Source: Proteus appendicitidis
Lineage (GTDB): Bacteria > Pseudomonadota > Gammaproteobacteria > Enterobacterales > Enterobacteriaceae
Assembly: GCF_030271835.1 (NCBI RefSeq)
Contig: NZ_CP127389.1
Coordinates: 3,632,001-3,696,000, forward strand
DNA: 64,000 bases
Direction: 5' to 3'
Numbering within the stretch: position 1 is the stretch's first letter; every line of letters begins with the position of its first letter. The position numbers and the translations under genes were made by a program. Below the pieces are notes generated by a model, which saw only the letters and a program-made list of their open reading frames with translations, did no database searches and was not told the origin of the DNA. Positions 26,207 through 36,087 of the stretch are shown here, piece after piece.

Positions 26207-26435
26207 AGCAATCCCTTTTTGTTGCATTTGTTCTTATCGTATTACTTATATTTTAAATAACTTAAATCAAAGTAAGCATTCTTAGTATATAAGCCATATA
26301 AATAAGCGTATATCGCCTCTGTCGTATAGTGAAAAAATTTCAACTTAGATTAATACGACTAAAGTACCATACCGTTAATAATTCAAAACGCCGCTTTTCA
26401 CTGTCATATTTGAGTTAAGAGTCTTGCTTTTCCCA

Positions 26436-27350
26436 CTATTTTATCGTTTTAAGTACTTTTATCTTTTTTTGACGAGTCGCTAACCAGCAAATTAAAGAGC
26501 CACCCGTCACCATCATTACACCCTGCCAAAATGAGAAAGAAAGCGCGGTAGACAATAATATTGATGAAAATGCAGTAGAAATAACGGGAGTAAAATAAGA
26601 AAGTGTAGCTAATAAGGTCACATTACCTCTGATCATGCCAATGGTCCAAGCCGCATTTGCAAGCCCTATAGCAGCCCCCGTTATTAATAATAGCGTGATA
26701 CTTTTTGTATTAACGATCCACTCTACGGGTGTTGAAAAAAGATATTGTCCCCACAATGCAAGTGACGTTAATAAAAAGAAAGGCACAATGCCGTTATTCC
26801 CGCCAGACATAAGGCGAGTTAAATTACTATAAAACGCCCATAAAATGGCACCTGAAAACGCCAATATATAGCTTAATGGGTTGCTTTGAATATTCTTCCA
26901 TAAACCGTCAATTGTCAGCGGGTTATCGCCACTAACAACCCAGACCAATCCACTAAATGCACATAATAATCCGGCAATCAGTAAAATAGAGAATCGCTGC
27001 TTATTAAGTATGACGGCAAGCGCCAGCGTGAAACTAGGCCATAAATAATTCACCATTCCCAGTTCTATGGCTTGTGTTCTGTCTGTTGCAAATCCCAAAG
27101 CCAAAGATAAACAGATTTCATAAGTAACAAATAATAGCCCTCCCCAAAAAAGATAGCGTTTAGGAAAGCGTGATAACTTAGGTACGCCTAAAATTAAAAT
27201 AAGAAAGAGTGTACCTGCGGTATAAATCAGTGCGGCACCACCTACGGCACCAAAATACTCACTAATATTACGAATTAAACCAACAATAGTGCTCCAAAGT
27301 AGAATGGCAACAATGCCATATAATGTCCCTTTTGATGAGCTAGATATCAT
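26436..27350 (-). CDS. yddG: Aromatic amino acid exporter YddG (DMT/EamA family)
   Basis: The 304-residue product has ten predicted membrane helices in two EamA halves. The N-terminal segment TLYGIVAILLWSTIVGLIRNISEYFG and the central LGMVNYLWPSFTLALAV are strongly YddG-like. YddG exports aromatic amino acids and, in some species, methyl viologen. The gene is monocistronic, with about 200 bases to metY downstream and a long AT-rich gap to the fimbrial operon upstream. A more general EamA exporter is the only alternative. Confidence 0.88.
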   Translation of the reverse strand: MISSSSKGTLYGIVAILLWSTIVGLIRNISEYFGAVGGAALIYTAGTLFLILILGVPKLSRFPKRYLFWGGLLFVTYEICLSLALGFATDRTQAIELGMVNYLWPSFTLALAVILNKQRFSILLIAGLLCAFSGLVWVVSGDNPLTIDGLWKNIQSNPLSYILAFSGAILWAFYSNLTRLMSGGNNGIVPFFLLTSLALWGQYLFSTPVEWIVNTKSITLLLITGAAIGLANAAWTIGMIRGNVTLLATLSYFTPVISTAFSSILLSTALSFSFWQGVMMVTGGSLICWLATRQKKIKVLKTIK

Positions 27351-28203
27351 TTTTTTGCCTTCGGGTTCAAGATCCTGTCATTAGAGCCGATATTAAAACA
27401 GAATCAATGTAATTGCTTTAATTACTGTCATACAAAAAATAAAAAGGAAACAGGAACAACGAAACATTTTGTTACAATTTATATTGAAAATAAAATATAT
27501 TGATCCACTCCCATTGGTTGTAAAAAAAGGAAGAATAATTCTAAATTGTAAAATTATGACATCTAATTTCAAAAAAAAATGAATTAATATTATTTCTATT
27601 TTTTTTATAAAAAAACAACTTTAAATATTTTATTTCTGTAAAAAGACATTCTATATCGTTTTTTTCCCCATAATACGTGTAAATTTTTGTTTCACCATGT
27701 AAACATTTTTATCATAAAATATATATTATGAAACATAATGTTATACGTATAAACACCATATCTATTTTAGAAGTTCTTTATCGGACTAGAAAAAACACAA
27801 TAAATATCAATTGGATAAATTCAAATTTGACATACATTATCCAAACTTATGTATCTTCCTATTTCTTAACATTGATTCTCACCTATAGTTAACAGATTAT
27901 CAGTAGTTTTTAACTATCAAACCCCTAAAAAATGATCGTTTTAAACGATTTCTATAATTTTTCTGGCACATCTATAATTTTCGTAAATTTGACTTAAGTG
28001 AAATATTTATTTTATTTCTATTTAATTAAAACTTGATCTATCTACTCTTATTTTAATAAGTGTATTAATAATTCTATTTACGCCCCTCAAACATATTTTA
28101 ATCACTGTTTCTTCATTTATATATAAATGATAAGCAGAGTTAAATATAGCTTAGTTTATTAAGCTAAAAATAAAGATATATATTGAAAATATAGGAACAA
28201 TGA
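27351..28203. promoter_or_regulatory. Long AT-rich control region of the fimbrial operon
   Basis: Some 850 bases without a credible gene, extremely A+T-rich, between the divergent yddG and pilin genes. It contains a perfect palindrome ATCGTTT-T-AAACGAT at 27935-27949. A direct repeat of TCTATAATTTT(T)C occurs at 27951 and 27971 (20 bases apart). I looked for the long paired inverted repeats of an invertible promoter, as at mrp, and found none. No recombinase gene is present. Such a region is typical for H-NS/Lrp-silenced fimbrial promoters. Confidence 0.7.
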
Positions 28204-28743
28204 ATGAAAAAGTTATTATTATCTGCAATTATTACTTCAACAATGGCAGTCATGGCTGCACCTGCATTAGCAGCGACTACCACCACTGTAAATGGCGGTT
28301 CTGTTAACTTCGAAGGTTCTGTTGTTAATGCGGCTTGTGGTGTTGATAGTAGTTCATCAAACCAAACCGTTCGCTTAGGTCAATTCCGTGTTGCTGAATT
28401 CGCAGCAAAAGGTGATGAGACAGGCCGTATTCCTTTTAGTATCAAATTAAATAACTGTGATACTACAGTATCAACTAATGCTGCAATTACCTTCAACGGT
28501 ACAGCTTCAAGTGGTGATGCAAATGCGTTTGCATTACAAGGTGCTGATGCGGCAGAAAATGTTGCCTTAAAAATCACAGATTCTACAAGTGCAATTGTTG
28601 CGCCAAACCAAGCTTCTACAACTCAAAAACTGATTGATGGTGAAAACAAATTAAATTACAACGCCTCCCTTATTTCAACTGAAGATGCGGTTAAGGCAGG
28701 TAGCGCAAACGTCACCACAAACTTTATGGTGACTTACTCTTAA
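28204..28743 (+). CDS. Major fimbrial subunit (type 1-like pilin)
   Basis: This 179-residue protein has a signal peptide (MKKLLLSAIITSTMAVMAAPALA), then the pilin domain with the disulphide pair in VVNAACGVDSS and KLNNCDTTV. It ends with the donor-strand partner motif ending in FMVTYS. The opening VNGGSVNFEGSVVNAAC resembles F17/UCA-type pilins. It is the first gene of the chaperone-usher operon and is probably the shaft subunit. The 98-base gap to the chaperone, longer than elsewhere in the operon, is typical of the differential expression seen after major pilins. Confidence 0.93.
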   Translation: MKKLLLSAIITSTMAVMAAPALAATTTTVNGGSVNFEGSVVNAACGVDSSSSNQTVRLGQFRVAEFAAKGDETGRIPFSIKLNNCDTTVSTNAAITFNGTASSGDANAFALQGADAAENVALKITDSTSAIVAPNQASTTQKLIDGENKLNYNASLISTEDAVKAGSANVTTNFMVTYS

Positions 28744-28841
28744 TTGCTTTATGACTTTTGATTGATGTCTTATTGCCAAGGACGGCATATTTTCCTATCA
28801 AAATATTATTGCGATATCTTTATTACTTGATAATTATTATT

Positions 28842-29522
28842 ATGAAAAAGACACTTATTTTCCTTATTGCATTTTTATTTCCATTATTTTCTTATTCTAA
28901 TGGTGTTTCATTAGGTGCAACACGTATTGTTTATAATTCCAATATTAAACAAACGAATCTTGTGGTAACGAATTCAGATAAAGAAAATAGTTTTTTAATT
29001 CAATCTTGGGTTTCAGATATCGAAGGAAATAAAACTGCTGACTTTATCGTTACACCGCCTTTATATATTATTGATGCCAATAAAGAAAATGCATTAAGAA
29101 TTATGTATGTCGGTAAAGCATTACCAAAAGATAAAGAAAGTTTATTTTGGATGAATGTAAAAGTAATACCTTCATTACAAGAAGGGCTTGAGAAAGAAAA
29201 TACCATGCAAATTGCGATACAAAGCCGAATTAAATTGTTTTATCGACCAAGTATTTTACCGGCTTATAGTGAAAAATTTGCTAATGAAATTAAGTTTTCA
29301 TATCAAAATGGTGAGCTTATTGCCACTAATCCAACGCCTTATTATATTACGATGGTAAATCTAGCTGTGGCTGGTAGTCAGCTTCCATCAAGCATCATGA
29401 TCAATCCTTTATCTCAATTAACATTGGGAAAAATAAATAGAAATGAAAATACAATTTCATTCCAAACAATTAATGATTACGGCGCACAAACCCCAGTATT
29501 AAAAAAAGAAATTACTCATTAA
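28842..29522 (+). CDS. Periplasmic fimbrial chaperone (PapD family)
   Basis: The ATG at 28842 gives a clean signal peptide (MKKTLIFLIAFLFPLFSYS). The frame is open 84 bases further upstream but with no signal-like start. No good ribosome site is seen before it (TTATTATT). The 226-residue product has the two-immunoglobulin-domain PapD fold with the G1 strand LRIMYVGKALPKDKESLFWMNV and the subunit-binding region IKLFYRPSILP. It would escort pilins to the usher by donor-strand complementation. Confidence 0.93.
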   Translation: MKKTLIFLIAFLFPLFSYSNGVSLGATRIVYNSNIKQTNLVVTNSDKENSFLIQSWVSDIEGNKTADFIVTPPLYIIDANKENALRIMYVGKALPKDKESLFWMNVKVIPSLQEGLEKENTMQIAIQSRIKLFYRPSILPAYSEKFANEIKFSYQNGELIATNPTPYYITMVNLAVAGSQLPSSIMINPLSQLTLGKINRNENTISFQTINDYGAQTPVLKKEITH

Positions 29523-29558
29523 TAATTACATCTGCTTTTAGCTTGTTGGTTAAAAATC

Positions 29559-32078
29559 ATGGTTAATAAAAATACAGTTTGTTTTCTTTTTTCTGGCATC
29601 ATTACGATTTCATTAATATTGCCATTTCCTTCATATAGTGCAAACCGATTTAATCCTGCATTTTTATCTGACTCACCTGAAGCAGTCACTGATCTAAGCT
29701 ATTTTGAAGCAGGAAACAGTATTAAACCTGGTGATTATCATCTTGATATTATTTTTAATAATGAATATCTACGAAATGAAAGCATTCATTTTATTAGCGA
29801 TAATAAAAATGTGATCCCTTGTTTAAATAAAGCTTTTTTAGCGTCACTCGGGATTAACGTTAAGTTAATCACTGACTTCGATTTGAAATCAGAAAAAGAA
29901 TGTATTGATATTTCAGATTCTATTCCTGATACCAGCGTTAATTATGATATTGAAAAACAAGCATTAAAGATCCAAGTTCCTCAAGCCGCATTAAACCTTC
30001 AAGCACGAGGTTATATTCCACCTGAAAAATGGGATAACGGAATTACCGCAGGCTTATTGAATTACAGTTTTAGTGGTGCCAATAACTGGGGAAATTCTCA
30101 TAATAATAGCTATTACCTTAATCTACGTAGTGGGATCAATATTGGCGCTTGGCGATTGAGAGATTATTCCACATGGAATTCATCAAATGGAAAGCATCAG
30201 TGGGATCATATCAATACCTATCTTCAAAGAAATATTGTGTCATTAAGAAGTCAGTTAAAAGTTGGCGATAGTTATACTTCATCAACCTTATTCGACAGCG
30301 TTAATTTCCGCGGTATTTCTTTAGAAAGCGATGACACCATGTTGCCAGATAGCCAACGTGGATTTGCACCTGTTGTAAGAGGTATTGCAAGCAGCAATGC
30401 CAAAGTTGTTATTCGACAAAATGGCTATGTTATTTATCAGACTTTTGTCTCTCCGGGTGCATTTGAAATTCGCGATCTCTATCCCACTTCAAATAGTGGT
30501 GATTTATATGTCTCGGTTGAAGAGAACGATGGAAGTAAGCACGACTATATTGTGCCTTATTCTGCTGTGCCTATTTTACAACGAGAAGGTCAAAAAAAGT
30601 TTGTTATTCAAGCGGGTGAAGTTCGCCAAGATAGACAAGATAAAAAACCACACTTTATCCAAGGTCATCTTATTTATGGTCTACCTTATGACAGTACCGC
30701 TTACGGTGGTGCATTAATTACCTCTGATTATCAATCTTATGCATTAGGTGCAGGTCAGAATATGGGAACGTTAGGTGCATTCTCAACGGATATCACCTTT
30801 GCCCATAGCAAATTACCCGATAATTCGACTTCCGAAGGCTACTCCCTACGCTTTCTCTATGCAAAATCATTAAACCAATTTGGAACAAATTTCCAATTAT
30901 TAGGATATCGCTACTCCACTTCGGGTTTTTATACGCTAGATGAAACATTGAATACTCGAATGTCAGGCTATCTCTATGAAAATAATAAAGAAGAGCCATT
31001 ACGCTATTTTAATTTAAACAATAGAAAAAAAGGCAGTCTTCAAGTGAATTTATCACAACAACTTGGAGATTATGGTTCTGTTTTTATGACAACAAATTGG
31101 CAAAATTATTGGGAAACCAATGAAAAAAATGTGCTGTTTCAAGCTGGCTATAACGGCAATGTAAAAGGTCTTTCTTACAATATTATTTATGGATACAACC
31201 GCATGATGAATAGCGGTCAGCGCGATCAAACGCTCTCTTTGGGTATTTCAATTCCATTGCAATTATTAATGCCTTCAAGCTATCAATCCGTAAATAGTGC
31301 TTATCTCACTTATAACTATAGTCATAATGATAATGGTTATTCAGCACATAATGCGGGTGTAGCAGGTACCTTATTTGAAGATAACACGCTTAATTACAGT
31401 GTTCAGCAAGGCTATAGCAATCAAGGCGGAAGTTATACGGGTAACGCGGCATTAGGTTATCAAAGTCGCTATGGCAACCTTAACGTGGGGTATAACTATC
31501 ATAAAGAGACTCAACAACTAAATTATAGCGTTGCAGGGGGAATGTTACTTCACAGCGAAGGTTTAACGTTAAGTCAGCCTTTAAGCTCCAATGCTATTCT
31601 TGTTGATGCTCGCAAAACCGCAGACGTTCCCATCGATAATGCAACTGGGATTTATACCGACTGGCGTGGGTTTGCCGTTATTCCTTATGCAACCGCTTAT
31701 CGCCAAAATAAAGTTGCGCTTGATACCACAGCACTTCCTGATAATGTCGAAATTGAACAGAATATTCAGCAAGTTATTCCAACTCAAGGCGCTGTTATCA
31801 AAGTCAATTTTGAGGCTAAAACTGGATATCGTCTACTGCTAACACTGCAACGACAAGGGCGTCCGCTGCCTTTTGGTGCCATTGCATCTGACAAGCAAAA
31901 TCACCTCTCCGGCATTATTGGTGACGATGGCTTACTTTACCTTTCAGGTGTACCAAAGTCTGGCGTATTAGATATTCGCTGGGGAAATAACACATCTGAA
32001 CATTGCCAAGTTAATTATACATTACCTGAAAATGAACATGATGAACCTTTTGTAAAAATGACACAGGAGTGCCAATAA
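29559..32078 (+). CDS. Outer-membrane fimbrial usher (PapC/FimD family)
   Basis: This 839-residue protein has a signal peptide and an N-terminal domain starting [23 protein letters not shown]. The plug-bearing 24-strand barrel follows, with conserved segments [28 protein letters not shown] and [28 protein letters not shown]. It ends with a C-terminal domain carrying the paired Cys ([11 protein letters not shown] and TQECQ). It is the assembly and secretion pore for this fimbria. It overlaps the following subunit gene by one base (TAATG). Confidence 0.96.
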   Translation: MVNKNTVCFLFSGIITISLILPFPSYSANRFNPAFLSDSPEAVTDLSYFEAGNSIKPGDYHLDIIFNNEYLRNESIHFISDNKNVIPCLNKAFLASLGINVKLITDFDLKSEKECIDISDSIPDTSVNYDIEKQALKIQVPQAALNLQARGYIPPEKWDNGITAGLLNYSFSGANNWGNSHNNSYYLNLRSGINIGAWRLRDYSTWNSSNGKHQWDHINTYLQRNIVSLRSQLKVGDSYTSSTLFDSVNFRGISLESDDTMLPDSQRGFAPVVRGIASSNAKVVIRQNGYVIYQTFVSPGAFEIRDLYPTSNSGDLYVSVEENDGSKHDYIVPYSAVPILQREGQKKFVIQAGEVRQDRQDKKPHFIQGHLIYGLPYDSTAYGGALITSDYQSYALGAGQNMGTLGAFSTDITFAHSKLPDNSTSEGYSLRFLYAKSLNQFGTNFQLLGYRYSTSGFYTLDETLNTRMSGYLYENNKEEPLRYFNLNNRKKGSLQVNLSQQLGDYGSVFMTTNWQNYWETNEKNVLFQAGYNGNVKGLSYNIIYGYNRMMNSGQRDQTLSLGISIPLQLLMPSSYQSVNSAYLTYNYSHNDNGYSAHNAGVAGTLFEDNTLNYSVQQGYSNQGGSYTGNAALGYQSRYGNLNVGYNYHKETQQLNYSVAGGMLLHSEGLTLSQPLSSNAILVDARKTADVPIDNATGIYTDWRGFAVIPYATAYRQNKVALDTTALPDNVEIEQNIQQVIPTQGAVIKVNFEAKTGYRLLLTLQRQGRPLPFGAIASDKQNHLSGIIGDDGLLYLSGVPKSGVLDIRWGNNTSEHCQVNYTLPENEHDEPFVKMTQECQ

Positions 32079-32596
32079 TGCATAAATTCACGCTTATTTT
32101 GGCTCTACCACTCCTTTTTATCACTAAAGGGTATGCCTATGACACCTTAGTGCAAGTGCATGCACGAGTGACAGGCAACACCTGTACCGTTGAGACAAAC
32201 TCAGAAAATATTACCGTGAAACTTGGCGACATTGCGACAAAAGACTTCACATCAACAGCGATGAGTCAACAACGAACACCGATTATTCCTTTTAGTATCA
32301 AATTAGTGGATTGTCAGCCTGAAGCCAGTGCAGTAAAAGTCAGTTTTAAGGGGACAAATGACCTGACTGATAATGCTTTATTGGCGATTAATAATGATGG
32401 CGCAAAAGGTGTCGCCATTTCAATTATGGATAAATCAGGAACATCAATTCCTATTAATGATAAAAGCCAATCTTATCCCCTGTTACCTAATCAAGATAAT
32501 ACCCTGCAATTTTACGCTCGCTATGTCGCCACACAGGTGCCAGTCAGTGCAGGGCAAGCCAATGCAACCACCACATTTTTATTGGAGTACCAATAA
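32078..32596 (+). CDS. Minor fimbrial subunit
   Basis: The start at 32078 is chosen because AGGAG lies nine bases before it and its ATG overlaps the usher stop. A frame start nine bases earlier has no ribosome site. The 172-residue protein has a signal peptide (ILALPLLFITKGYA), the pilin cysteine pair (TGNTCTVETNS and KLVDCQPEAS), and a terminal FLLEYQ strand. It probably sits between shaft and adhesin or terminates the fibre. It overlaps the adhesin gene by one base (TAATG), so the two should be made in linked amounts. Confidence 0.9.
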   Translation: MHKFTLILALPLLFITKGYAYDTLVQVHARVTGNTCTVETNSENITVKLGDIATKDFTSTAMSQQRTPIIPFSIKLVDCQPEASAVKVSFKGTNDLTDNALLAINNDGAKGVAISIMDKSGTSIPINDKSQSYPLLPNQDNTLQFYARYVATQVPVSAGQANATTTFLLEYQ

Positions 32597-33669
32597 TGAA
32601 ACGTACTTTATTCCCCCTTACATTACTGGTTTCCCTTATTTGTCTTCCTACAGAAATGGCATGGGCAGTGGCAGATCCTCTTGTCGTATCACCACCTCCA
32701 ATGAATTTTGATGGCGCTGCAGATGGTACACCCGCGGGCACGCCCATTACCTCAACATGGATAGGTGAAACTTCCGTCCATAATGGCTTTAAATGTGAAA
32801 ATAAGTTCTTACAAAAATGTTGGGTAGAAACACTGTATGCCAATGCGTTAGGCTCCAAAATTAGTGGTATTTACTATTACGAAGGGGGAAATCGTTATCC
32901 AGTTTATTCACTGCCTGGCGTCAAAGGCATTGGCTATGCTTTTGGTCTAAAAGATAACAATGACAGTGTTTCTTATGTGCCAATTGACGTTGATAATGGT
33001 TCTGGTGCAACCATTATTTATCCAGCAGCAGGCTCTACTGTTAACCATAATGTTGACCGCGTTTCGTTAAAAGGCAAAGTCGTGTTTGTTGTCACAGATG
33101 AACACTTAGAAACGGGTATTTATAATATTCCTTATACCGTTATCGCAAATACTTGGTCTGAATATGGTGGTGGGCATAAAGGTAATAACACCTCTCTCGT
33201 TGCGATTAACCCAGTAACAATCACCATTAAAGCCAGAGGTTGTACGGTCAGTACGAAAAATCTTACCTATGAATTAGGCGATATCTCAATGCGAGATATG
33301 GCAACCATTGGTTCAACGTCAAAAACACAAAGTAAGCCCCTTTCTGTCACTTGTGATACCAACGTTCACCTATATGCCAGCATGACCGATCAATCTACCT
33401 ATTCTAATAATACAGATGTACTCACATTGACATCAGACTCTGACGCTTCAGGTATTGGGATCCAATTTCTTTTTAATGATGATCCAACCCCTGTTGTTTA
33501 TGGACCTGATATCAGTGCTACCGGGCAACCGAATCAACGTTTACTTCATATAACAACATCTAATAACGAAAACTACACATTAAACCTGTCAACTCGTTAT
33601 ATCACGACTGGAACACTAAAACCTGGTAAAGCAAACGGGTTAGCCAGTCTGACTTTTTCTTATCAATAA
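32596..33669 (+). CDS. Two-domain fimbrial tip adhesin
   Basis: The 357-residue protein has a signal peptide ending at MAWA. About 190 residues of a beta-rich N-terminal receptor-binding domain with its own Cys pair (FKCENKFLQKCWVE) follow. A C-terminal pilin domain (about 220-357) has the cysteines at ARGCTVSTK and SVTCDTNV and the LTFSYQ end. This lectin-plus-pilin layout matches tip adhesins of the F17-G/FimH class. I do not recognise the binding domain, so receptor specificity is unknown. Confidence 0.88.
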   Translation: MKRTLFPLTLLVSLICLPTEMAWAVADPLVVSPPPMNFDGAADGTPAGTPITSTWIGETSVHNGFKCENKFLQKCWVETLYANALGSKISGIYYYEGGNRYPVYSLPGVKGIGYAFGLKDNNDSVSYVPIDVDNGSGATIIYPAAGSTVNHNVDRVSLKGKVVFVVTDEHLETGIYNIPYTVIANTWSEYGGGHKGNNTSLVAINPVTITIKARGCTVSTKNLTYELGDISMRDMATIGSTSKTQSKPLSVTCDTNVHLYASMTDQSTYSNNTDVLTLTSDSDASGIGIQFLFNDDPTPVVYGPDISATGQPNQRLLHITTSNNENYTLNLSTRYITTGTLKPGKANGLASLTFSYQ

Positions 33670-33695
33670 TGATTTGAATTTTTAAGGCTGATTAA

Positions 33696-33998
33696 ATGAT
33701 TGATAACAGCAAAACTATTAATTTTCGTATAGGGCAACGAATACGTCATTTACGAAAGAAATTAAAATACTCAGGAACCCTTTTTGCTCAAGAGTTAGGC
33801 ATAAGCCAACAGCAACTTTCTCGCTATGAACGAGGAACAAATAGGATAAGTATTGAGTTTATTTATCTGATTTCTGAAAAATTTGATGTTCATATTAGTT
33901 ATTTTCTACAGAGCAATTATTTAATTAATATTGAACAACAACGTAAAACTCAAGAAAAAAATAGCCGACTTATTGCTGAATGTTGTATAAAAAAATAA
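33696..33998 (+). CDS. MrpJ-type helix-turn-helix regulator of fimbriae and motility
   Basis: This 100-residue protein has an XRE-type domain (FRIGQRIRHLRKKLKYSGTLFAQ) whose recognition region reads SQQQLSRYERG at residues 37-47. That motif is shared by MrpJ and its paralogues, which Proteus encodes at the end of many fimbrial operons. MrpJ represses flagellar master genes, so expressing the fimbria also turns off swimming and swarming. The gene lies 26 bases after the adhesin with an AAGG ribosome site, so it should be co-transcribed. It is presumably the operon's own link to motility control. Confidence 0.9.
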   Translation: MIDNSKTINFRIGQRIRHLRKKLKYSGTLFAQELGISQQQLSRYERGTNRISIEFIYLISEKFDVHISYFLQSNYLINIEQQRKTQEKNSRLIAECCIKK

Positions 33999-34100
33999 TA
34001 CAAGCCACTCTTATTTTCTTTAATTATCTTTTGGCTTACACAATCTCTCTCATTTATTTTTATTGTTCACTTAATGGAAACCGCATACTCTTTTCGACAG

Positions 34101-34132
34101 AAAAAAAGCCACCTTTATCAAGGTGGCTTTTT
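34101..34132. terminator. Bidirectional terminator between the fimbrial operon and potD
   Basis: A perfect 11-bp stem (AAAGCCACCTT and AAGGTGGCTTT) with a TATC loop is flanked by A and T runs on both sides, so it can serve the convergent operons in both directions. Confidence 0.9.
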
Positions 34133-34150
34133 GGCAATAAGCAGATGCGA

Positions 34151-35194
34151 TTAGCGTCCTGCTTTTAATTTTTGGTAATAGCTTTCGTACAATACTGTTG
34201 CATCACCCACATCATTTTGCCATTCACCTTTATTAATAATCTCTTCTGTTGGGTAAAGAGAATTATCTTTAGTGATAACATTTGGCAGTAGTTTTTGCGC
34301 TGCAAGGTTCGGTGTTGGGTAACCAATATTTTCAGCCACTTTTGCTGCGACCTCTGGGCGTAATAAGAAGTCGATAAGTTTATGAGCGCCTTCAACATTC
34401 TTGGCATTAGCAGGAATAGCTAAGCTATCCATCCAGAAAATGCCTCCCTCTTTTGGCCACACCATTTCAATAGGTGCGCCAGCATCACGAGCAATAAATG
34501 CAGAGCCATTCCAAATCATCCCTAAATTAACTTCCCCTTGCATATAAGGGTTAGCAGGGTTATCTGAATTGAATGCTAATACGTTTGGCATCAGCTTTTG
34601 TAGCTCTTTATAGGCTTCTTCAATCTCTTTAGGATCGGTTGTATTGCCCGAATAGCCTAATTTCAATAATGCCATTTGGAAAACTTCACGGGCATCATCG
34701 GTTAATAACAAGCTATCTTTATATTCAGGTTTCCATAAATCTGCCCATGAAGTAATGCTACTCACATCAACTTCATCGCTATTAATACCAATAGCCGTCG
34801 CTCCCCAAATATAAGGGATAGAATAATCGTTTTCTGGGTCGAATGATTTATGTAATAAGCTAGGATCGAGATTACCAAAATTGGTTAATTTTGATTTATC
34901 GATTTTTTGTAGCATGCCTTCATGGCTCATTTTAGAAATAAAATAAGTAGAAGGAACCACCAAGTCATAAGCACCATCTTTGTAGGTCTTTAACTTGGTA
35001 TACATGCTTTCATTGGATTCATAGGTGGAATAGATCACCTTAATCCCAGTTTCTTTCGTAAACTGTTCAAGCAGACCAGGCGGCACATACTCCGTCCAGT
35101 TGTAGAAATATAATGTCTTACCATCATCAGCCGAGGCTGTGCCGATACTTAATGCCATTACGCTGGCAGCAAGTACTGAGGACCACTTTTTCAT
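34151..35194 (-). CDS. potD: Spermidine/putrescine-binding periplasmic protein
   Basis: The 347-residue protein has a signal peptide (MKKWSSVLAASVMALSIGTASA), then the PotD/PotF binding fold starting LYFYNWTEYVPPGLLEQFTKETGIKVIYSTYESNE. The polyamine pocket residues lie in the WTEY, DLVVPSTYF and MIWNGSAF segments. It delivers polyamines to PotBC. Polyamines are also swarming signals in Proteus. It is the last gene of the pot locus but is separated from potC by 113 bases containing a terminator-like hairpin, so its level may be set separately. Confidence 0.95.
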   Translation of the reverse strand: MKKWSSVLAASVMALSIGTASADDGKTLYFYNWTEYVPPGLLEQFTKETGIKVIYSTYESNESMYTKLKTYKDGAYDLVVPSTYFISKMSHEGMLQKIDKSKLTNFGNLDPSLLHKSFDPENDYSIPYIWGATAIGINSDEVDVSSITSWADLWKPEYKDSLLLTDDAREVFQMALLKLGYSGNTTDPKEIEEAYKELQKLMPNVLAFNSDNPANPYMQGEVNLGMIWNGSAFIARDAGAPIEMVWPKEGGIFWMDSLAIPANAKNVEGAHKLIDFLLRPEVAAKVAENIGYPTPNLAAQKLLPNVITKDNSLYPTEEIINKGEWQNDVGDATVLYESYYQKLKAGR

Positions 35195-35231
35195 TTATGT
35201 TTCCTTCAGTGGTTGATGCGTTAATATCAAA

Positions 35232-35298
35232 TAGGCAGCGAGCCTACCTCCAACAGATTGGTCTTCAAGACCCCAAAAAAGTGCGAGAAACTCGCACT
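35232..35298 (-). terminator. Hairpin cluster with intrinsic terminator between potC and potD
   Basis: Reading on the minus strand after potC, the stem AGTGCGAG/CTCGCACT (35280-35298, 3-base loop) is followed by TTTTTT, a typical terminator. Next come the palindrome GGTCTTGAAGACC (35260-35272) and the stem TAGGC/GCCTA (35232-35246). Partial read-through or a separate potD promoter is implied. Confidence 0.75.
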
Positions 35299-35307
35299 AA
35301 TGCATGT

Positions 35308-36087
35308 TTACGCTTTGCCAGTCCTGTCTCTTAAGATCAACTGGCTAATTAATACTAATACTAAAGATAGACCTAAAAGGATAGTTGCAAGCGCATTCAC
35401 TTCTGGCGAAACCCCTACTTTTACCATTGAGTAAATTTTCAGTGGTAAAATTTCATAACTTGGTCCCGTCACAAAAGAGGAAACAACAACGTCATCCATG
35501 GATAACGTAAAGCTTAATAACCAACCTGAAGCTACTGCTGGCATTGCCAGAGGCATAATGATTTTACGTAAAATAGTAAATTCGCCAGCTCCTAAATCTT
35601 TAGCAGCTTCCAACATTTTTACATCAAATCCACTTAATCGTGAATACACAGTCACCACAACAAAAGGCAGACAAAATGTAATATGTGAAAATAGCAGCGA
35701 CCAAAATCCTAATGAAACACCGAGGATCATAAACAGGACAAGTAACGAAATCGCCATCACAATATCCGGCGACATCATCACAACAAACAGCATTCCACCC
35801 ACAAATTTTTTGCCACGAAAGCGGTAGCGATAAAGCGCAACTGCCGCTAAGGAGCCAATTAATGTCGCAAATGTCGCAGAAGTAACCGCCATTGTTAATG
35901 AATGCCCAGCCGCTTGAAGCAGGCTGTCATTATTAAATAAAATAGCGTACCAATCTGTGGTAAAACCTTTCCAATTAATCCCGAAACGCGATGAGTTAAA
36001 AGAGTTAACTATCAGAATGATGATCGGGATATAAAGATACGCGTAAATAATGGACATAAATCCACCACGCAATAACCGTCCTATCAT
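35308..36087 (-). CDS. potC: Spermidine/putrescine ABC permease PotC
   Basis: The 259-residue product has six membrane helices and the permease EAA loop (LEAAKDLGAGEFTILRKIIMPLAMPAV) that contacts the ATPase. N-terminal MSIIYAYLYIPIIILIVNSFNSSRFGINWKGF is PotC-like. It overlaps the potB stop by four bases. The start at 36087 gives ten residues more than the usual PotC beginning at the internal Met11 (36057), which is also a possible start. Confidence 0.94.
   Translation of the reverse strand: MIGRLLRGGFMSIIYAYLYIPIIILIVNSFNSSRFGINWKGFTTDWYAILFNNDSLLQAAGHSLTMAVTSATFATLIGSLAAVALYRYRFRGKKFVGGMLFVVMMSPDIVMAISLLVLFMILGVSLGFWSLLFSHITFCLPFVVVTVYSRLSGFDVKMLEAAKDLGAGEFTILRKIIMPLAMPAVASGWLLSFTLSMDDVVVSSFVTGPSYEILPLKIYSMVKVGVSPEVNALATILLGLSLVLVLISQLILRDRTGKA

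Noticed and set aside
27351..28203. Possible phase-variable invertible promoter for the fimbrial operon
   Set aside because: No pair of long inverted repeats was found and no tyrosine recombinase gene is present nearby. Only a 15-bp palindrome was seen.
33980..34168. 62-codon frame overlapping the end of the MrpJ-type gene
   Set aside because: It runs through the bidirectional terminator and into potD, has no ribosome site and has hydrophobic low-complexity composition.
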